This document shows positions 10,801-18,386 of a stretch of 64,000 nt of DNA, one piece after another. The stretch is from assembly GCA_020635815.1 (NCBI GenBank), contig JACJZB010000004.1, forward strand, positions 186,001 through 250,000, written 5' to 3'. The stretch comes from Flavobacteriales bacterium (GTDB lineage: Bacteria > Bacteroidota > Bacteroidia > Flavobacteriales_E > Vicingaceae). Numbering within the stretch: the first letter of the stretch is position 1; every line of letters begins with the position of its first letter. The translations under genes and the position numbers were made by a program. The notes under the pieces were generated by a model. That model had not been told where the DNA came from. It searched no databases and saw nothing but the letters and a program-made list of their open reading frames with translations.

Positions 10801-11494
10801 TAATTGCTGCACTGAGTTTTTTTACAACCTTTATTTGTAAAGTTAGGTAATAGACAAAAAGAATAAATAAAACATAGGCTGCTAAAAAGAGTAAAACCAT
10901 TATCCAATTGCTCGATTTGTAATTAAATTGGAGTTCTTTTAAGGCAAATAAAAATTTACCGTTTAAGGAATGTATTTTATAAGCATCTGCATCTTCATTA
11001 AATAATAACTCTATGTCGCTGTGTAAGTTAAAACTTTTATGGAAACAAGGTGTGAGGTAATTATTGGATATCGAATATTGATGTTTTATTAAAATAAGAG
11101 CCAAATAAGTATGTTGCTCACTTTTAAGTTTGATGTATTGATACCAACCATTTTTTAGGAGGACAATTCCTTCATCTTCATTAAATTTTGATAAGCTGTC
11201 AATTGGAGTTGTAGCACTTGTCCAAAATATAATTTCCTTATCCTCTGCTACATAAAAACTAATCCCCTGTTCTTCATAATAATTAAAATTTTGGGTTGAA
11301 TCAAATTTGGTTTTTTGAGCTTTAAGTTCATTTAATTTCGCTAAAGCAATGGTTTCTTTTTGATGTAAAACCGTATTAAAAGCCTTAATATTAAAGCTGG
11401 TTGAGTAAAAAAGATGAGGAGTTAGCTCTAAAAAAACAAGAATAACAACTCCAATTATTAAATAGATAAATGGAATATAGAATTGTTTTTTCAT
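7880..11494 (-). CDS. Large NtrY-like membrane sensor histidine kinase
   Basis: This protein has about 1204 residues from the ATG at 11494. A TTG at 11512 in frame would add six residues and is less likely. There is an N-terminal membrane segment, an extracytoplasmic stretch, a block of several membrane helices (about 200-460), a second extracytoplasmic region, more helices, a sensor region and a final helix leading into a HAMP-like linker. The kinase core has the H box VAHEIKNPLTP with His997, the N box NLIKNAIQAIP, DNGKGIP and the GMGLGLAMVKNI ATP lid. The H-box wording is typical of the NtrY branch. No response regulator gene is adjacent, so the partner is unknown. The length is well above that of common sensor kinases, because of the extra membrane block. 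It may be co-transcribed with the lipoprotein gene upstream. Confidence 0.85.
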   Translation of the reverse strand: MKKQFYIPFIYLIIGVVILVFLELTPHLFYSTSFNIKAFNTVLHQKETIALAKLNELKAQKTKFDSTQNFNYYEEQGISFYVAEDKEIIFWTSATTPIDSLSKFNEDEGIVLLKNGWYQYIKLKSEQHTYLALILIKHQYSISNNYLTPCFHKSFNLHSDIELLFNEDADAYKIHSLNGKFLFALKELQFNYKSSNWIMVLLFLAAYVLFILFVYYLTLQIKVVKKLSAAITALYVVVSYLLFTYFGFPSTLYLQKIFSPSIYAHSAILPSLGNFLLATIALFSFCILLIKLAKTLPKNNKIYPFIYLILSSIISIIISNWFVGLINNSNINFDVNYILELSAFSFIGIFIVILLFISVVVLIKATITAFRNTIFTHNQLISIYWCIGLITIIVGDFHFKIDWTISAWFLIAILIFSVFKTKKYSLYQSTIIIALIALAISYGFIKYNGEKNEANKVSLLKKLAQEKDPVTEYLYQNVKQKIEADTVLTNWADSYWENKNELDKYIIDKYFNGYWSKYDVNTYLCQIEDTLIIEGENVQVSCVDFFNEKIEAESNLSKNNSITFLYSGDNISSYLAKATIKLNDTLSANLFIELLPKVLSNTEGYPELLLNKKEIDISVNLNKHSFAKYKQGKLTNHVGRFNYNTSIADNNFRFNDDGIFIMQSEGYHHLFYQSNKNTIVVLSSPVKTTFNHITTFSYFFLLTGLIALLIGLLFNLAPFNWQITSTSFSTKVQLFVTISTFISFLLFGWGTSYYIKQQYSEKNIKSIKEKVQSVLIELENSFGNEQKLGSDITEFINYQLIKFSNIFYVDINLYDTDGNLISTSRPEIIERGLISDKINPEAFFALNNEKKSVFIHDETISSLNYLSAYVPFRNKKNKVIAYLNLPYFAKQNELESEFSNFFTTLINSYTLLFLISAIIAFVFANYISEPVRLIKEKISALQFGKANDLIDWQSNDEIGSLVQEYNNKVLELEKSANLLAKSERESAWREMAKQVAHEIKNPLTPMKLSIQHLERSITDNPEEVTERVKRTAKTLIEQIDTLTNIANEFSNFAKMPTAKQEEVNLTETIETCIDLYQNKKTTITYLNTVSATLIVNADKNQMNRAFSNLIKNAIQAIPADRNGLIEIISSENTKNYIVEIKDNGKGIPEEEQDKIFTPNFTTKSTGMGLGLAMVKNIIENANGTITFKTAQNVGTSFFIELPKV

Positions 11495-11529
11495 TAAAAT
11501 AATTTGTTTCAAATAATCAAACGAATAGT

Positions 11530-12024
11530 TTAATTCAGAATAATTTCAGATGTAGTAATAATGTTGCTTGAGTGTAAAGCTCTGTCCTTTAGCATCAATT
11601 CATAACGAATGGTGTCAGACAAGGTAAAAGGATTATACAGTAAAAGCACAGTTGTTTCTCCTTTTAATGATTTTCCAGCATCATTTTCAATAAACGGAAC
11701 TCTTAAATGAAAAACAGTAGTGTCGTAATCATTGGTTCCACTATTGTAGGTAATAATTGGAGATTTTTTTGTCCAACTACCATTTGATTTCTCGTAATAA
11801 TCAACAAACAAATTATACTCTTGTTCGCCAGTTGATTCATCTTGGCGAAGCCCTAAATCTCCATCGTTGTCAAAAAACTCAAAATTTACAATGGCATAGC
11901 TCTTATCGGGAGATAAACCAGCATCTACAAAAGTAAGTACAGGAGGCTCGGGAGTCTTGTCTTCTTTCTTACAAGCAAATAATGCTAAGGCAGATAATAT
12001 GAGTAAGTTTGTAAACTTTTTCAT
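11530..12024 (-). CDS. Hypothetical lipoprotein
   Basis: This 164-residue protein has a lipoprotein signal (LFAC lipobox, followed by KKEDKTPEPP). The mature part looks all-beta, with an acidic NDGDLGL-like loop near residue 55, and I do not recognise a named domain. Similar small lipoproteins with this NDGDLG motif are common in Bacteroidota and are unstudied. It lies 17-35 bases upstream of the kinase gene on the same strand, so the two are probably co-transcribed. It could be a ligand-binding or accessory protein for the kinase, which is inference from position only. Confidence 0.65.
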   Translation of the reverse strand: MKKFTNLLILSALALFACKKEDKTPEPPVLTFVDAGLSPDKSYAIVNFEFFDNDGDLGLRQDESTGEQEYNLFVDYYEKSNGSWTKKSPIITYNSGTNDYDTTVFHLRVPFIENDAGKSLKGETTVLLLYNPFTLSDTIRYELMLKDRALHSSNIITTSEIILN

Positions 12025-12049
12025 TAGTTAAAATTACCAATAATTTTAA

Positions 12050-13030
12050 ATGAGCCTGATTAAACAACTATTTAATATACAATCAGACGAGGAGTTTACA
12101 CAAATAGCACTCCAACTGTTTCATTTGCAGTATAATCACAATAAAATCTATCGAAGGTTTTGTGATTTGTTAAAGGTAAACCCCGTAGAAATTACAAGGT
12201 TAGAAAAAATCCCGTTTTTACCAATCGAGTTTTTTAAAACCGAACAAGTTATTACTGGTAATTTTGTTCCTCAACAAACTTTTTTAAGTAGCGGTACAAC
12301 TGGTCAAAACCAGAGTAAACACTTGGTTAAAGACCTTAAGGTTTATGAAGAAAGCTTTACAAAAGGGTTTAATCAATATTATGGTAATGTAGATGATTAC
12401 TGCTTTTTGGCATTATTACCTTCTTATATGGAAAGAGAAGGTTCTTCGTTAATTTACATGACGGAATATTTGGTAAAACATTCAAAACACCCTTTAAGCG
12501 GGTTTTATTTAGATGAGTATGAAAAATTAATTGATACGATTAAGAAACTTCAATCAAAAAATCAGAAAATCATTTTATTAGGCGTTTCTTTTGCATTATT
12601 AGATTTTGCTGAAAAGCATAAGGTTGACTTATCTGATGTTATTATTATGGAAACTGGCGGAATGAAAGGAAGAAGAAAAGAATTAACTCGAGCTGAATTG
12701 CATCAAATTTATAAGGATAGTTTTAATGTAACATCAATACATTCAGAATATGGAATGACTGAATTATTATCTCAGGCCTACTCTTTTGGAGAGGGTGTTT
12801 ATCAATCGTCAGCATGGATGCAAGTATTGATAAGAGATATTAATGACCCATTTACTTTTTTGCCAACACAAAAAACAGGAGGAGTAAATGTAATTGATCT
12901 AGCAAACATAGATTCTTGTGCTTTTATTGCTACGCAAGATTTAGGTAAAAAGAATGCAGATAATACCTTTGAAATTTTGGGTAGATTTGACAACAGCGAT
13001 TTACGTGGATGTAATTTGTTAATCAATTAA
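12050..13030 (+). CDS. LuxE/PaaK-like acyl-protein synthetase family protein
   Basis: This 326-residue protein has a SSGTTGQ phosphate-binding motif near residue 82 and a C-terminal EYGMTELLSQAY segment, as in adenylate-forming enzymes of the LuxE (acyl-protein synthetase) type. It is about the length of LuxE and shorter than full ANL ligases. Such enzymes activate a carboxylate with ATP, and in Bacteroidota members are often found alone with unknown substrate. The gene is divergent from the lipoprotein gene with only 25 bases between the two start codons, so promoters must extend into the opposite coding region. The substrate is unknown, and no luciferase or reductase partner is present. Confidence 0.75.
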   Translation: MSLIKQLFNIQSDEEFTQIALQLFHLQYNHNKIYRRFCDLLKVNPVEITRLEKIPFLPIEFFKTEQVITGNFVPQQTFLSSGTTGQNQSKHLVKDLKVYEESFTKGFNQYYGNVDDYCFLALLPSYMEREGSSLIYMTEYLVKHSKHPLSGFYLDEYEKLIDTIKKLQSKNQKIILLGVSFALLDFAEKHKVDLSDVIIMETGGMKGRRKELTRAELHQIYKDSFNVTSIHSEYGMTELLSQAYSFGEGVYQSSAWMQVLIRDINDPFTFLPTQKTGGVNVIDLANIDSCAFIATQDLGKKNADNTFEILGRFDNSDLRGCNLLIN

Positions 13031-13045
13031 AAATAAATAATTTTG
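13015..13045 (+). promoter_or_regulatory. Promoter, TTTG-N19-TAATTTTG
   Basis: A -33 TTTG (13015-13018) and a consensus -7 TAATTTTG (13038-13045) are separated by 19 bases, fitting the Bacteroidota sigma-A promoter. It overlaps the 3' end of the LuxE-like gene and would give the 13094 lipoprotein gene a leader of about 45 bases. Confidence 0.7.
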
Positions 13046-13093
13046 TTTGGTTCAGTTTTTGATAAAACAACGAACGATTTTAAACTATAAAAG

Positions 13094-13651
13094 ATGATGA
13101 TAAAAAAAATAAATAAAGTATTAGTTGTTGCTTTAATAGGAACGGTTACATTACTAACTTCTTGTCAAAAATTAATTCCTTTTACTAATGTAGAAAGAAC
13201 AAAATATAACTTTGATGAACCTAAATTGAAAAAACTACAGTATTACATTTCTAAAGAAGTAACTCTTCAAAGAGGAGAAAGCTCTGGAGAATCACAAGAA
13301 TTGGATAGTGATGGAAAGTTAATTGTATCTACTTCTGCTAGCTTAGATAACATTGCAATTGATGCCAAAACGCCAGGTGTTTGTGTGGGTGTTTTACCGG
13401 GCAACAAATTAAAAATAAGCTTTGACCCTAAAGATGATAATAAATATTTAGTTTTTGGTGATCCTAATAACAGAGGTCGTTATGAGATAATGGGAGCTGA
13501 ATGGAATAATGGTAGAGGAAAAATTAACTATGGCGATAAGGTATATTATATTATGCCGGGAGGAGCTGGAGCTTACTTGAAATTTGAAATGAAAAAGATT
13601 AAAGATTACAAAAAATCGAGCACCAAAGTAAAAGGTAGAAAAGTGAACTAG
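13094..13651 (+). CDS. Hypothetical lipoprotein
   Basis: This 185-residue protein has a lipoprotein signal peptide (LLTSC lipobox at about residue 24). The mature part is basic at its C-terminus (KKSSTKVKGRKVN) and contains short beta strands (NKLKISFDP, KYLVFGDP, GAYLKFEMK). No domain is recognised. It has its own strong promoter and is followed by a hairpin terminator, so it appears to be a single-gene unit between the LuxE-like gene and punA. Start choice: two adjacent ATGs (13094 and 13097) are equally possible. Confidence 0.65.
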   Translation: MMIKKINKVLVVALIGTVTLLTSCQKLIPFTNVERTKYNFDEPKLKKLQYYISKEVTLQRGESSGESQELDSDGKLIVSTSASLDNIAIDAKTPGVCVGVLPGNKLKISFDPKDDNKYLVFGDPNNRGRYEIMGAEWNNGRGKINYGDKVYYIMPGGAGAYLKFEMKKIKDYKKSSTKVKGRKVN

Positions 13652-13667
13652 AATTACTTTAAAATGT

Positions 13668-13690
13668 AATAGTGAGCTTGTCGAACTATT
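13668..13690. repeat. Dispersed palindromic repeat, GAGCTTGTCGA core
   Basis: The core GAGCTTGTCGA is flanked by inverted arms AATAGT/ACTATT. The same core (reverse complement TCGACAAGCTC) occurs at 36802-36824 and 50924-50948, so it belongs to a scattered intergenic repeat family. Confidence 0.65.
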
Positions 13691-13718
13691 TTTTAAAGTA
13701 TTTTTACAAAAAAATAAT

Positions 13719-13745
13719 AGGAGGTTTTAAAAACCTCCTTTTTTT
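13719..13745 (+). terminator. Intrinsic terminator
   Basis: Inverted repeat arms AGGAGGTTTT (13719-13728) and AAAACCTCCT (13730-13739) are followed by a T run to 13745. It ends the 13094 lipoprotein transcript just before punA. Confidence 0.8.
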
Positions 13746-13756
13746 AGTTTAAAATT

Positions 13757-14569
13757 ATGATAGCAAAAATTAACGAAGCGGTAGATTATATTAAATCTCA
13801 AGGAGTGGATTTACCAGAAGTAGGAATTGTTTTAGGAACAGGATTAGGTGGTTTAGTTTCTGAAATAAATGTTAAACATGAATTGGACTATGGAAAAATT
13901 CCCCACTTCCCAGTTTCTACAGTTGAATCACACCACGGAAAGTTAATTTTTGGTACCGTAAAAGGTAAAAATGTTGTAGCAATGCAAGGTCGTTTTCATT
14001 ATTACGAAGGGTATAGTATGGAACAAATTACTTTCCCTATTCGTGTAATGAAATTTTTAGGAGTTAAAAATTTATTGATTTCTAATGCTGCCGGAGCAGT
14101 TAACTTAAACTACAAGAAAAGTACGTTAATGTTAATTACCGATCATATTAATATGTTCCCAGCAAACCCATTAATTGGTAAAAACTATGAAGAATTAGGG
14201 CCAAGATTTCCTGATATGAGTGAGCCTTATTCTCATCAATTAAACAATGAGTTAAGAGCAATTGCTAAAGAAAAAGGAATATTGTTGAATGAAGGAGTTT
14301 ACGTACCTGTAACAGGCCCAAATTTAGAAACTCGTGCAGAATACAAGATGATTGCAAAGTTGGGTGGAGATGCCGTAGGAATGAGTACAGTTCCTGAGGT
14401 TATTGTAGCTAACCACATGGGTTTACCATGTTGTGCAATTTCTGTTTTAACAGATGAATGTGATCCAGAGCATTTGGCTCCAGTTGCTTTATCAGAAATT
14501 TTAGCTGCAGCAGCAGTTGCAGAGCCTCAATTAACTTCACTTTATGTTGAACTAATAAGTAGGTTGTAA
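13757..14569 (+). CDS. punA: Purine nucleoside phosphorylase
   Basis: This 270-residue protein has the usual length for the trimeric PNP family. It has the phosphate-binding GTGLGGL loop near residue 28, SHHGKLIFG, the MQGRFHYYEGYSM segment, and a C-terminal base-binding region with VGMSTVPE and VLTDEC. It splits purine nucleosides with phosphate into base and ribose-1-phosphate for purine salvage in the cytoplasm. The gene converges with dus. An IS3-family element sits 14 bases after the stop codon, between punA and a hairpin terminator that was probably shared by the two genes. Confidence 0.93.
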   Translation: MIAKINEAVDYIKSQGVDLPEVGIVLGTGLGGLVSEINVKHELDYGKIPHFPVSTVESHHGKLIFGTVKGKNVVAMQGRFHYYEGYSMEQITFPIRVMKFLGVKNLLISNAAGAVNLNYKKSTLMLITDHINMFPANPLIGKNYEELGPRFPDMSEPYSHQLNNELRAIAKEKGILLNEGVYVPVTGPNLETRAEYKMIAKLGGDAVGMSTVPEVIVANHMGLPCCAISVLTDECDPEHLAPVALSEILAAAAVAEPQLTSLYVELISRL

Positions 14570-14631
14570 TCAAAAAGTAGATATGTCTCGTCCTAAAAAT
14601 GGTTGACTGATTTAGATTACAAATATAGAAC

Positions 14632-15480
14632 CTATATCATTAATTTGGTATAGGTTTTTTGTTTCCATTTTTTTAGTTTAATTTTTTGTTGTTTATGAGC
14701 TTGATTTGGAGTTAGTAGTCCAATAGACATGTGAGGTCTTAGTTGATTATACAAAGCAATAGATTGTACCGTTTGAAGTTTTAATAGTTCGTAACTTTCA
14801 AACACATCATCCAACCCAAATTCAGCTTTTAAAATACCGTTTACTCTTTCTGCTACAGCATTTTCATAAGGATCATACTCCTCTGTCATGCTAACCTTTA
14901 TTTGGTTTTTTAATAGCATACCAGTATAAATAGAACTACAATATTGTAACCCTCTATCTGAATGATGAATCAATTCAGAATCATATTTCCGTTTCTTAAC
15001 GGCATGTTTTAAAGCTTCTAAAGTCGTTTTTGCTAGCATATTATCAGCAAGTTTAAAACCAACAATCTTCTTTGAATATGCATCTGTAATTAAATGTAAA
15101 TAGTAATGCTTCTTTTTAACTTGCAGATATGTAATGTCTGCAACCCAAACCTGTTCTGGTCGATGAATATCAAGCTCTTTTATAATGTTTGGATATTTTC
15201 TCATCCAATGCCTAGAGTTTGTTGTCTTGTGATATTTTTTACGATTAGGGATTAATAAATGTTCTGATCGTAAGTATGAAAAAAACTTATCTCGTCCTAT
15301 TTTTATTCCATTACTTTCCAAGTCTTTCGAAATCATATGGTAAACCTTTCGACCTCCAGCTCTAGGCAATTGACTACGAACATCCATTACTAAAGATTTG
15401 ATCAACTTATAGGCAATCCCCTTTTCATCATTTAAACGTTTATAATAAGCTTGTTTAGTATAACCAAACAGTCGGCACAA
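14632..15480 (-). CDS. IS3-family transposase OrfB (DDE domain)
   Basis: The region shown (282 codons) starts at a TTG, but the frame is open upstream past the slippery site at 15537-15543, so the real product is probably the OrfAB fusion. It contains an HTH_21-like N-terminal part and an rve integrase core with the catalytic triad: Asp in WVADITYL, Asp in HHSDRGLQY, Glu in NAVAERVNGIL. It cuts and joins DNA during transposition. It is about the usual length for IS3 OrfB. It is related to, but clearly different from, the second IS copy at 28100-28918 (for example RGLQYCSSIY against RGLQYASEVY). Confidence 0.92.
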   Translation of the reverse strand: MCRLFGYTKQAYYKRLNDEKGIAYKLIKSLVMDVRSQLPRAGGRKVYHMISKDLESNGIKIGRDKFFSYLRSEHLLIPNRKKYHKTTNSRHWMRKYPNIIKELDIHRPEQVWVADITYLQVKKKHYYLHLITDAYSKKIVGFKLADNMLAKTTLEALKHAVKKRKYDSELIHHSDRGLQYCSSIYTGMLLKNQIKVSMTEEYDPYENAVAERVNGILKAEFGLDDVFESYELLKLQTVQSIALYNQLRPHMSIGLLTPNQAHKQQKIKLKKWKQKTYTKLMI

Positions 15481-15509
15481 TTCGATAGTCTTTAAATTAC
15501 TACCTCGTG

Positions 15510-15905
15510 CTATTTCCTGGACTGCTTGGTGCCAGACTTTTTTACAATCTTAATGTTTAGCTCTCGTTCAGCTATGGAAATAAACTGCTTATATGCTTTT
15601 AATTCAGCATCTTTTTGATTGAGTTGCTTCTCTAAAAACTTCTCTTTTTTACGAAGTTCAGCTTCAAGCTCTTTAATGTATTGCTTATCTTTATCTTTCA
15701 TTGGCCGTCCTTTTGATGAATAAGTAGGATGCTCTAATTTACCATACTTTTTTAACCAACGAGGAATACATGAATTACCTGCTATTCCATATTTACGTTT
15801 TAGTGTAGCCTTTGTAGATAAACCCAATTCATATTCAGATATAACCAGACGTTTAAACGCTTCACTATAATTTGAAGGGAATCCTTCCTTTTTTTTTGCT
15901 CTCAT
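15510..15905 (-). CDS. IS3-family transposase OrfA (helix-turn-helix)
   Basis: This 131-residue protein has an N-terminal helix-turn-helix of the HTH_Tnp_1 type (FKRLVISEYELG, ATLKRKYGIAG, WLKKYG) and a C-terminal leucine-zipper-like coiled coil (about 70-105). It binds the IS ends and takes part in the OrfAB transposase. It is read in frame 0, ends at 15510, and overlaps the open -1 frame of orfB. The basic, lysine-rich N-terminus is typical. Confidence 0.9.
   Translation of the reverse strand: MRAKKKEGFPSNYSEAFKRLVISEYELGLSTKATLKRKYGIAGNSCIPRWLKKYGKLEHPTYSSKGRPMKDKDKQYIKELEAELRKKEKFLEKQLNQKDAELKAYKQFISIAERELNIKIVKKSGTKQSRK
15537..15543 (-). other. Programmed -1 frameshift site (A6G) in IS copy 1
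   Basis: The minus strand reads AAAAAAG in the phase A-AAA-AAG relative to orfA. A -1 slip here enters the orfB frame, which stays open with no stop through VWHQAVQEIARG into the transposase domain. This is the classical IS3-family arrangement for making OrfAB. Confidence 0.85.
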
Positions 15906-15962
15906 GTTTATTGACTTTATTGTTAATTAAGTCAACTTTTTTCAGGACAAGACAATAATATA

Positions 15963-15994
15963 AAAAGCCCAACTAGTAATTTAGTTGGGCTTTT
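15963..15994. terminator. Bidirectional terminator, once shared by punA and dus
   Basis: Arms AAAAGCCCAACT (15963-15974) and AGTTGGGCTTTT (15983-15994) form a perfect 12-base stem with A and T runs on either side. It serves dus (-). It now lies 9 bases beyond the IS end, so punA transcripts must cross the whole IS to reach it. Confidence 0.85.
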
Positions 15995-15997
15995 GCT

Positions 15998-16975
15998 TTA
16001 AATAAACTTATCTTCAATTTCATCAAAAGCAGCTAGTAAATCATCAATATGGTCTAGTGTTACCAATTTCATTCTATGGTCTTTAAAGTGTGAAATACCT
16101 TTAAAATAATTGGTGTAATGTCTTCTCATTTCTAGAATACCTAATTTTTCTCCTTTCCACTCAACCGACATTAATAAATGCTCCTTAGCAGCATCAAATT
16201 TGTCTTTTAACGTTGGAGGTGCTAAATGTTCGCCAATTTTTAAAAAATGTTTTATTTCATTAAAAATCCAAGGGTAACCAATACTTGCACGCCCTATCAT
16301 TATTCCATCCACACCATATCGTTCTTTGTTTTCTTTTGCTCTTTCAGGTGTTGATACATCTCCATTACCGAAAACAGGAATGTGCATTCTTGGATTGTTT
16401 TTTACATCGGCAATTAAACTCCAATCAGCTTCACCCTTATACATTTGTTTACGAGTTCTACCATGAATAGAAATGGCTTTTATTCCAACATCTTGAAGGC
16501 GTTCAGCAACTTCAACGATGTATTTGGTGTTTTCATCCCAACCCAATCTTGTTTTTACAGTAACAGGTAAATCGGTCGATTTAACAATTTCGGCAGTCAT
16601 TTTAACCATTTTTGGAATGTCTAGTAAAATTCCAGAGCCAGCACCTTTACAAGCTACTTTTTTTACAGGGCAGCCATAATTAATATCAATAATATCAGGA
16701 TTTGCTTGAGCAGTAATTTCTGTAGCTTCCTTCATAGACTCAATATCATTTCCAAATATCTGAATCCCAACAGGTCGCTCGTATTCAAAAATATCGAGTT
16801 TTTTAACACTTTTTGCTGCATCTCTAATTAATCCTTCCGAAGAAATAAATTCGGTGTACATTAAATCTGCTCCATGCTTTTTACACAAAGCTCTAAATGG
16901 AGGGTCGCTTACATCTTCCATTGGAGCAAGTAACAAAGGGAACTCACCTAATTCTATATTTCCTATCTTTACCAT
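15998..16975 (-). CDS. dus: tRNA-dihydrouridine synthase (DusB type)
   Basis: This 325-residue flavoprotein has the usual Dus length. It has the N-terminal APMEDVSDPPFR FMN-binding motif, INYGCPVKKV with the catalytic Cys of the NxGCP motif, VKTRLGW, SIHGRTRKQMYKG and a GNGDV segment followed by MIGRA near the phosphate site. It uses FMN and NADPH to reduce specific uridines in the tRNA D-loop. The family member (DusB-like) is inferred from overall similarity. It is divergent from the CPBP protease gene, with a palindromic repeat filling the gap between them. Confidence 0.92.
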   Translation of the reverse strand: MVKIGNIELGEFPLLLAPMEDVSDPPFRALCKKHGADLMYTEFISSEGLIRDAAKSVKKLDIFEYERPVGIQIFGNDIESMKEATEITAQANPDIIDINYGCPVKKVACKGAGSGILLDIPKMVKMTAEIVKSTDLPVTVKTRLGWDENTKYIVEVAERLQDVGIKAISIHGRTRKQMYKGEADWSLIADVKNNPRMHIPVFGNGDVSTPERAKENKERYGVDGIMIGRASIGYPWIFNEIKHFLKIGEHLAPPTLKDKFDAAKEHLLMSVEWKGEKLGILEMRRHYTNYFKGISHFKDHRMKLVTLDHIDDLLAAFDEIEDKFI

Positions 16976-16986
16976 ATAAAATGTAT

Positions 16987-17080
16987 TGTCATACCGACCA
17001 AAGTGGAGGTATCTTTTTAGTGAAAAGAGTTTAACTTAAAAGATTCCTCAATTACATTACACTTCACTCGTGAATGACAT
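16987..17080. repeat. Dispersed imperfect palindromic repeat in a divergent gap
   Basis: TGTCATACCGACC...AGTGGAGGTATCTT on the left and AAGATTCCTC...GTGAATGACA on the right are rough inverse complements, giving a ~94-base imperfect hairpin between dus and the CPBP protease gene. The style (GTCAT..CGACC..AGTGGAGG..ATCT) resembles repeats scattered in other Bacteroidota genomes. Confidence 0.6.
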
Positions 17081-17104
17081 AAGGCAACAAAATTAAGATT
17101 TAAA

Positions 17105-18025
17105 ATGACATCTAATTCTAGTGTTTTTAGTAAACCATCTATACAATTATTTTTAATTGTTGGTTTGTGTTTAGTTTCTGCACTTATTTTTTCATTGCTA
17201 GGAGGGTTGGCAGTTATTTTATTTTATGGGTTTGATATGAGTAGTTTTTACGATTATTCAAACCCCAATACAATTGAGGGATTAAAATTATTCCAATTGT
17301 TGAGTTCTGTTGGATTGTTTATCGTTCCTCCTGTAGTTTATGCGTTAATTACATCAAAAACAATTTTACCAACATTAAATTTAAATACGATTTCAAAACC
17401 AATTAACTGGTTACTGGTGTTGTTAATTATGATTGTTGCTAGCCCTCTAATGTCTTGGGTGGTGGAGGTAAATGCTCAAATGTCTTTGCCCGAATTTATG
17501 TCACCTATAGAAGAATGGATGAAGCAAAGTGAAGCAAGTGCAGAGGTGCTAACCAAAGCATTTATTCGCTTTGATGGCTTACCAAGTTTGTTTTATATAT
17601 TGCTAATTGTAGCAGTGATACCTGCAGTTGGTGAGGAATTATTGTTTAGAGGTGTGCTTCAAAAAATTTTAGAAAAATGGACTCAAAAACCACATTTAGC
17701 GATTTGGTTAACAGCTATATTATTTAGTGCATTACACATGCAATTTTTTGGGTTTTTCCCTCGATTATTATTAGGCGCTTTATTTGGTTATTTGTTGGTA
17801 TGGTCAGGCTCTTTATGGTTGCCAATATTAGGACATTTTATAAATAACGGGAGCGTTGTTGTGTTAAGTTATCTTTATCCAGAACTAATGGAAAATACAG
17901 AAATAAATGTATTTAACGAAGATGGTAAAACATGGTTGCCAACCTTAATAAGTATGGTTTTGGTGGTGGGAGGTATTTATCTTTTTAAGAAGTTAAATAC
18001 TCAAAAGCTAGAAACAGACAACTAA
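17105..18025 (+). CDS. CPBP-family intramembrane metalloprotease
   Basis: This 306-residue membrane protein has about eight hydrophobic segments. It has the CPBP (CAAX protease/bacteriocin-processing) motifs: EELLFRGVLQ near residue 180 with the paired glutamates and Arg, then ALHMQFF with a metal-ligand His, and GHFINN with a second His near the C-terminus. It probably cleaves substrates within the membrane; members have varied roles including bacteriocin immunity and processing. No prenylated substrate or peptide gene is nearby, so its target is unknown. It is followed at 61 bases by tatA on the same strand. Confidence 0.88.
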   Translation: MTSNSSVFSKPSIQLFLIVGLCLVSALIFSLLGGLAVILFYGFDMSSFYDYSNPNTIEGLKLFQLLSSVGLFIVPPVVYALITSKTILPTLNLNTISKPINWLLVLLIMIVASPLMSWVVEVNAQMSLPEFMSPIEEWMKQSEASAEVLTKAFIRFDGLPSLFYILLIVAVIPAVGEELLFRGVLQKILEKWTQKPHLAIWLTAILFSALHMQFFGFFPRLLLGALFGYLLVWSGSLWLPILGHFINNGSVVVLSYLYPELMENTEINVFNEDGKTWLPTLISMVLVVGGIYLFKKLNTQKLETDN

Positions 18026-18086
18026 TTAAAATCTTTTGTAACTTTACAAGCAATTAAACTCTACTGTTGGGGTAAAAATAAATAAG

Positions 18087-18281
18087 ATGAATACAGTATT
18101 ATTAGGAATGTTCGGAACACAAGAAATTATAATTATTGCTATAGTTGTGATTTTATTATTTGGTGCAAAAAAAATCCCTCAGTTAATGAGAGGTATGGGT
18201 TCTGGAATTAAAGAATTTAAAGATGGAATGAAAGAGGGAGAAACTGCTGCTGATACTAAAGAACAAGATAAAATTAAATAG
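18087..18281 (+). CDS. tatA: Sec-independent translocase protein TatA
   Basis: This 64-residue protein has a single N-terminal membrane helix (QEIIIIAIVVILLFGAKKIP), the FGAKKIP hinge, an amphipathic helix (MRGMGSGIKEFKDGMKEG) and a short charged tail, exactly the TatA/E layout. TatA forms the pore of the twin-arginine route that exports folded proteins. No tatC is in the window, so the rest of the system lies elsewhere. A near-consensus -7 element (TAACTTTA, 18039-18046) precedes the gene. Confidence 0.92.
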   Translation: MNTVLLGMFGTQEIIIIAIVVILLFGAKKIPQLMRGMGSGIKEFKDGMKEGETAADTKEQDKIK

Positions 18282-18306
18282 TTTTTAATTAAACTTTTCT
18301 CAGTAA

Positions 18307-18327
18307 ATACTGGTAAAATACCAGTAT
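18307..18327. other. Short perfect hairpin in the tatA-transglycosylase gap
   Basis: Perfect 9-base arms ATACTGGTA and TACCAGTAT surround AAA. It lacks a long T run, so it may be a weak terminator for tatA or a protein-binding site for the next gene. I cannot decide which. Confidence 0.45.
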
Positions 18328-18386
18328 ATATTCTTTCAATTTTCCTTTTCGGATAAGATTTTATCCTAATCAACGTTATTTTTTAT

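Larger units (their letters stand above)
14584..15954 (-). mobile_element. IS3-family insertion sequence (copy 1, complete)
   Basis: The 1371-base element is bounded by imperfect terminal inverted repeats of about 25 bases (14584-14608 and 15930-15954), matching at 21 of 25 positions and beginning TGTCT. The flanking 3-base direct repeat ATA (14581-14583 and 15955-15957) is the expected IS3-type target duplication. Inside are orfA and orfB on the minus strand, with an A6G slippery site. All parts look intact, so it could still be active. Confidence 0.93.

Noticed and set aside
12050..13030. Light-production operon around the LuxE-like gene
   Set aside because: No luxA, luxB, luxC or luxD neighbour is present, and LuxE-like genes are common as single genes in Bacteroidota.
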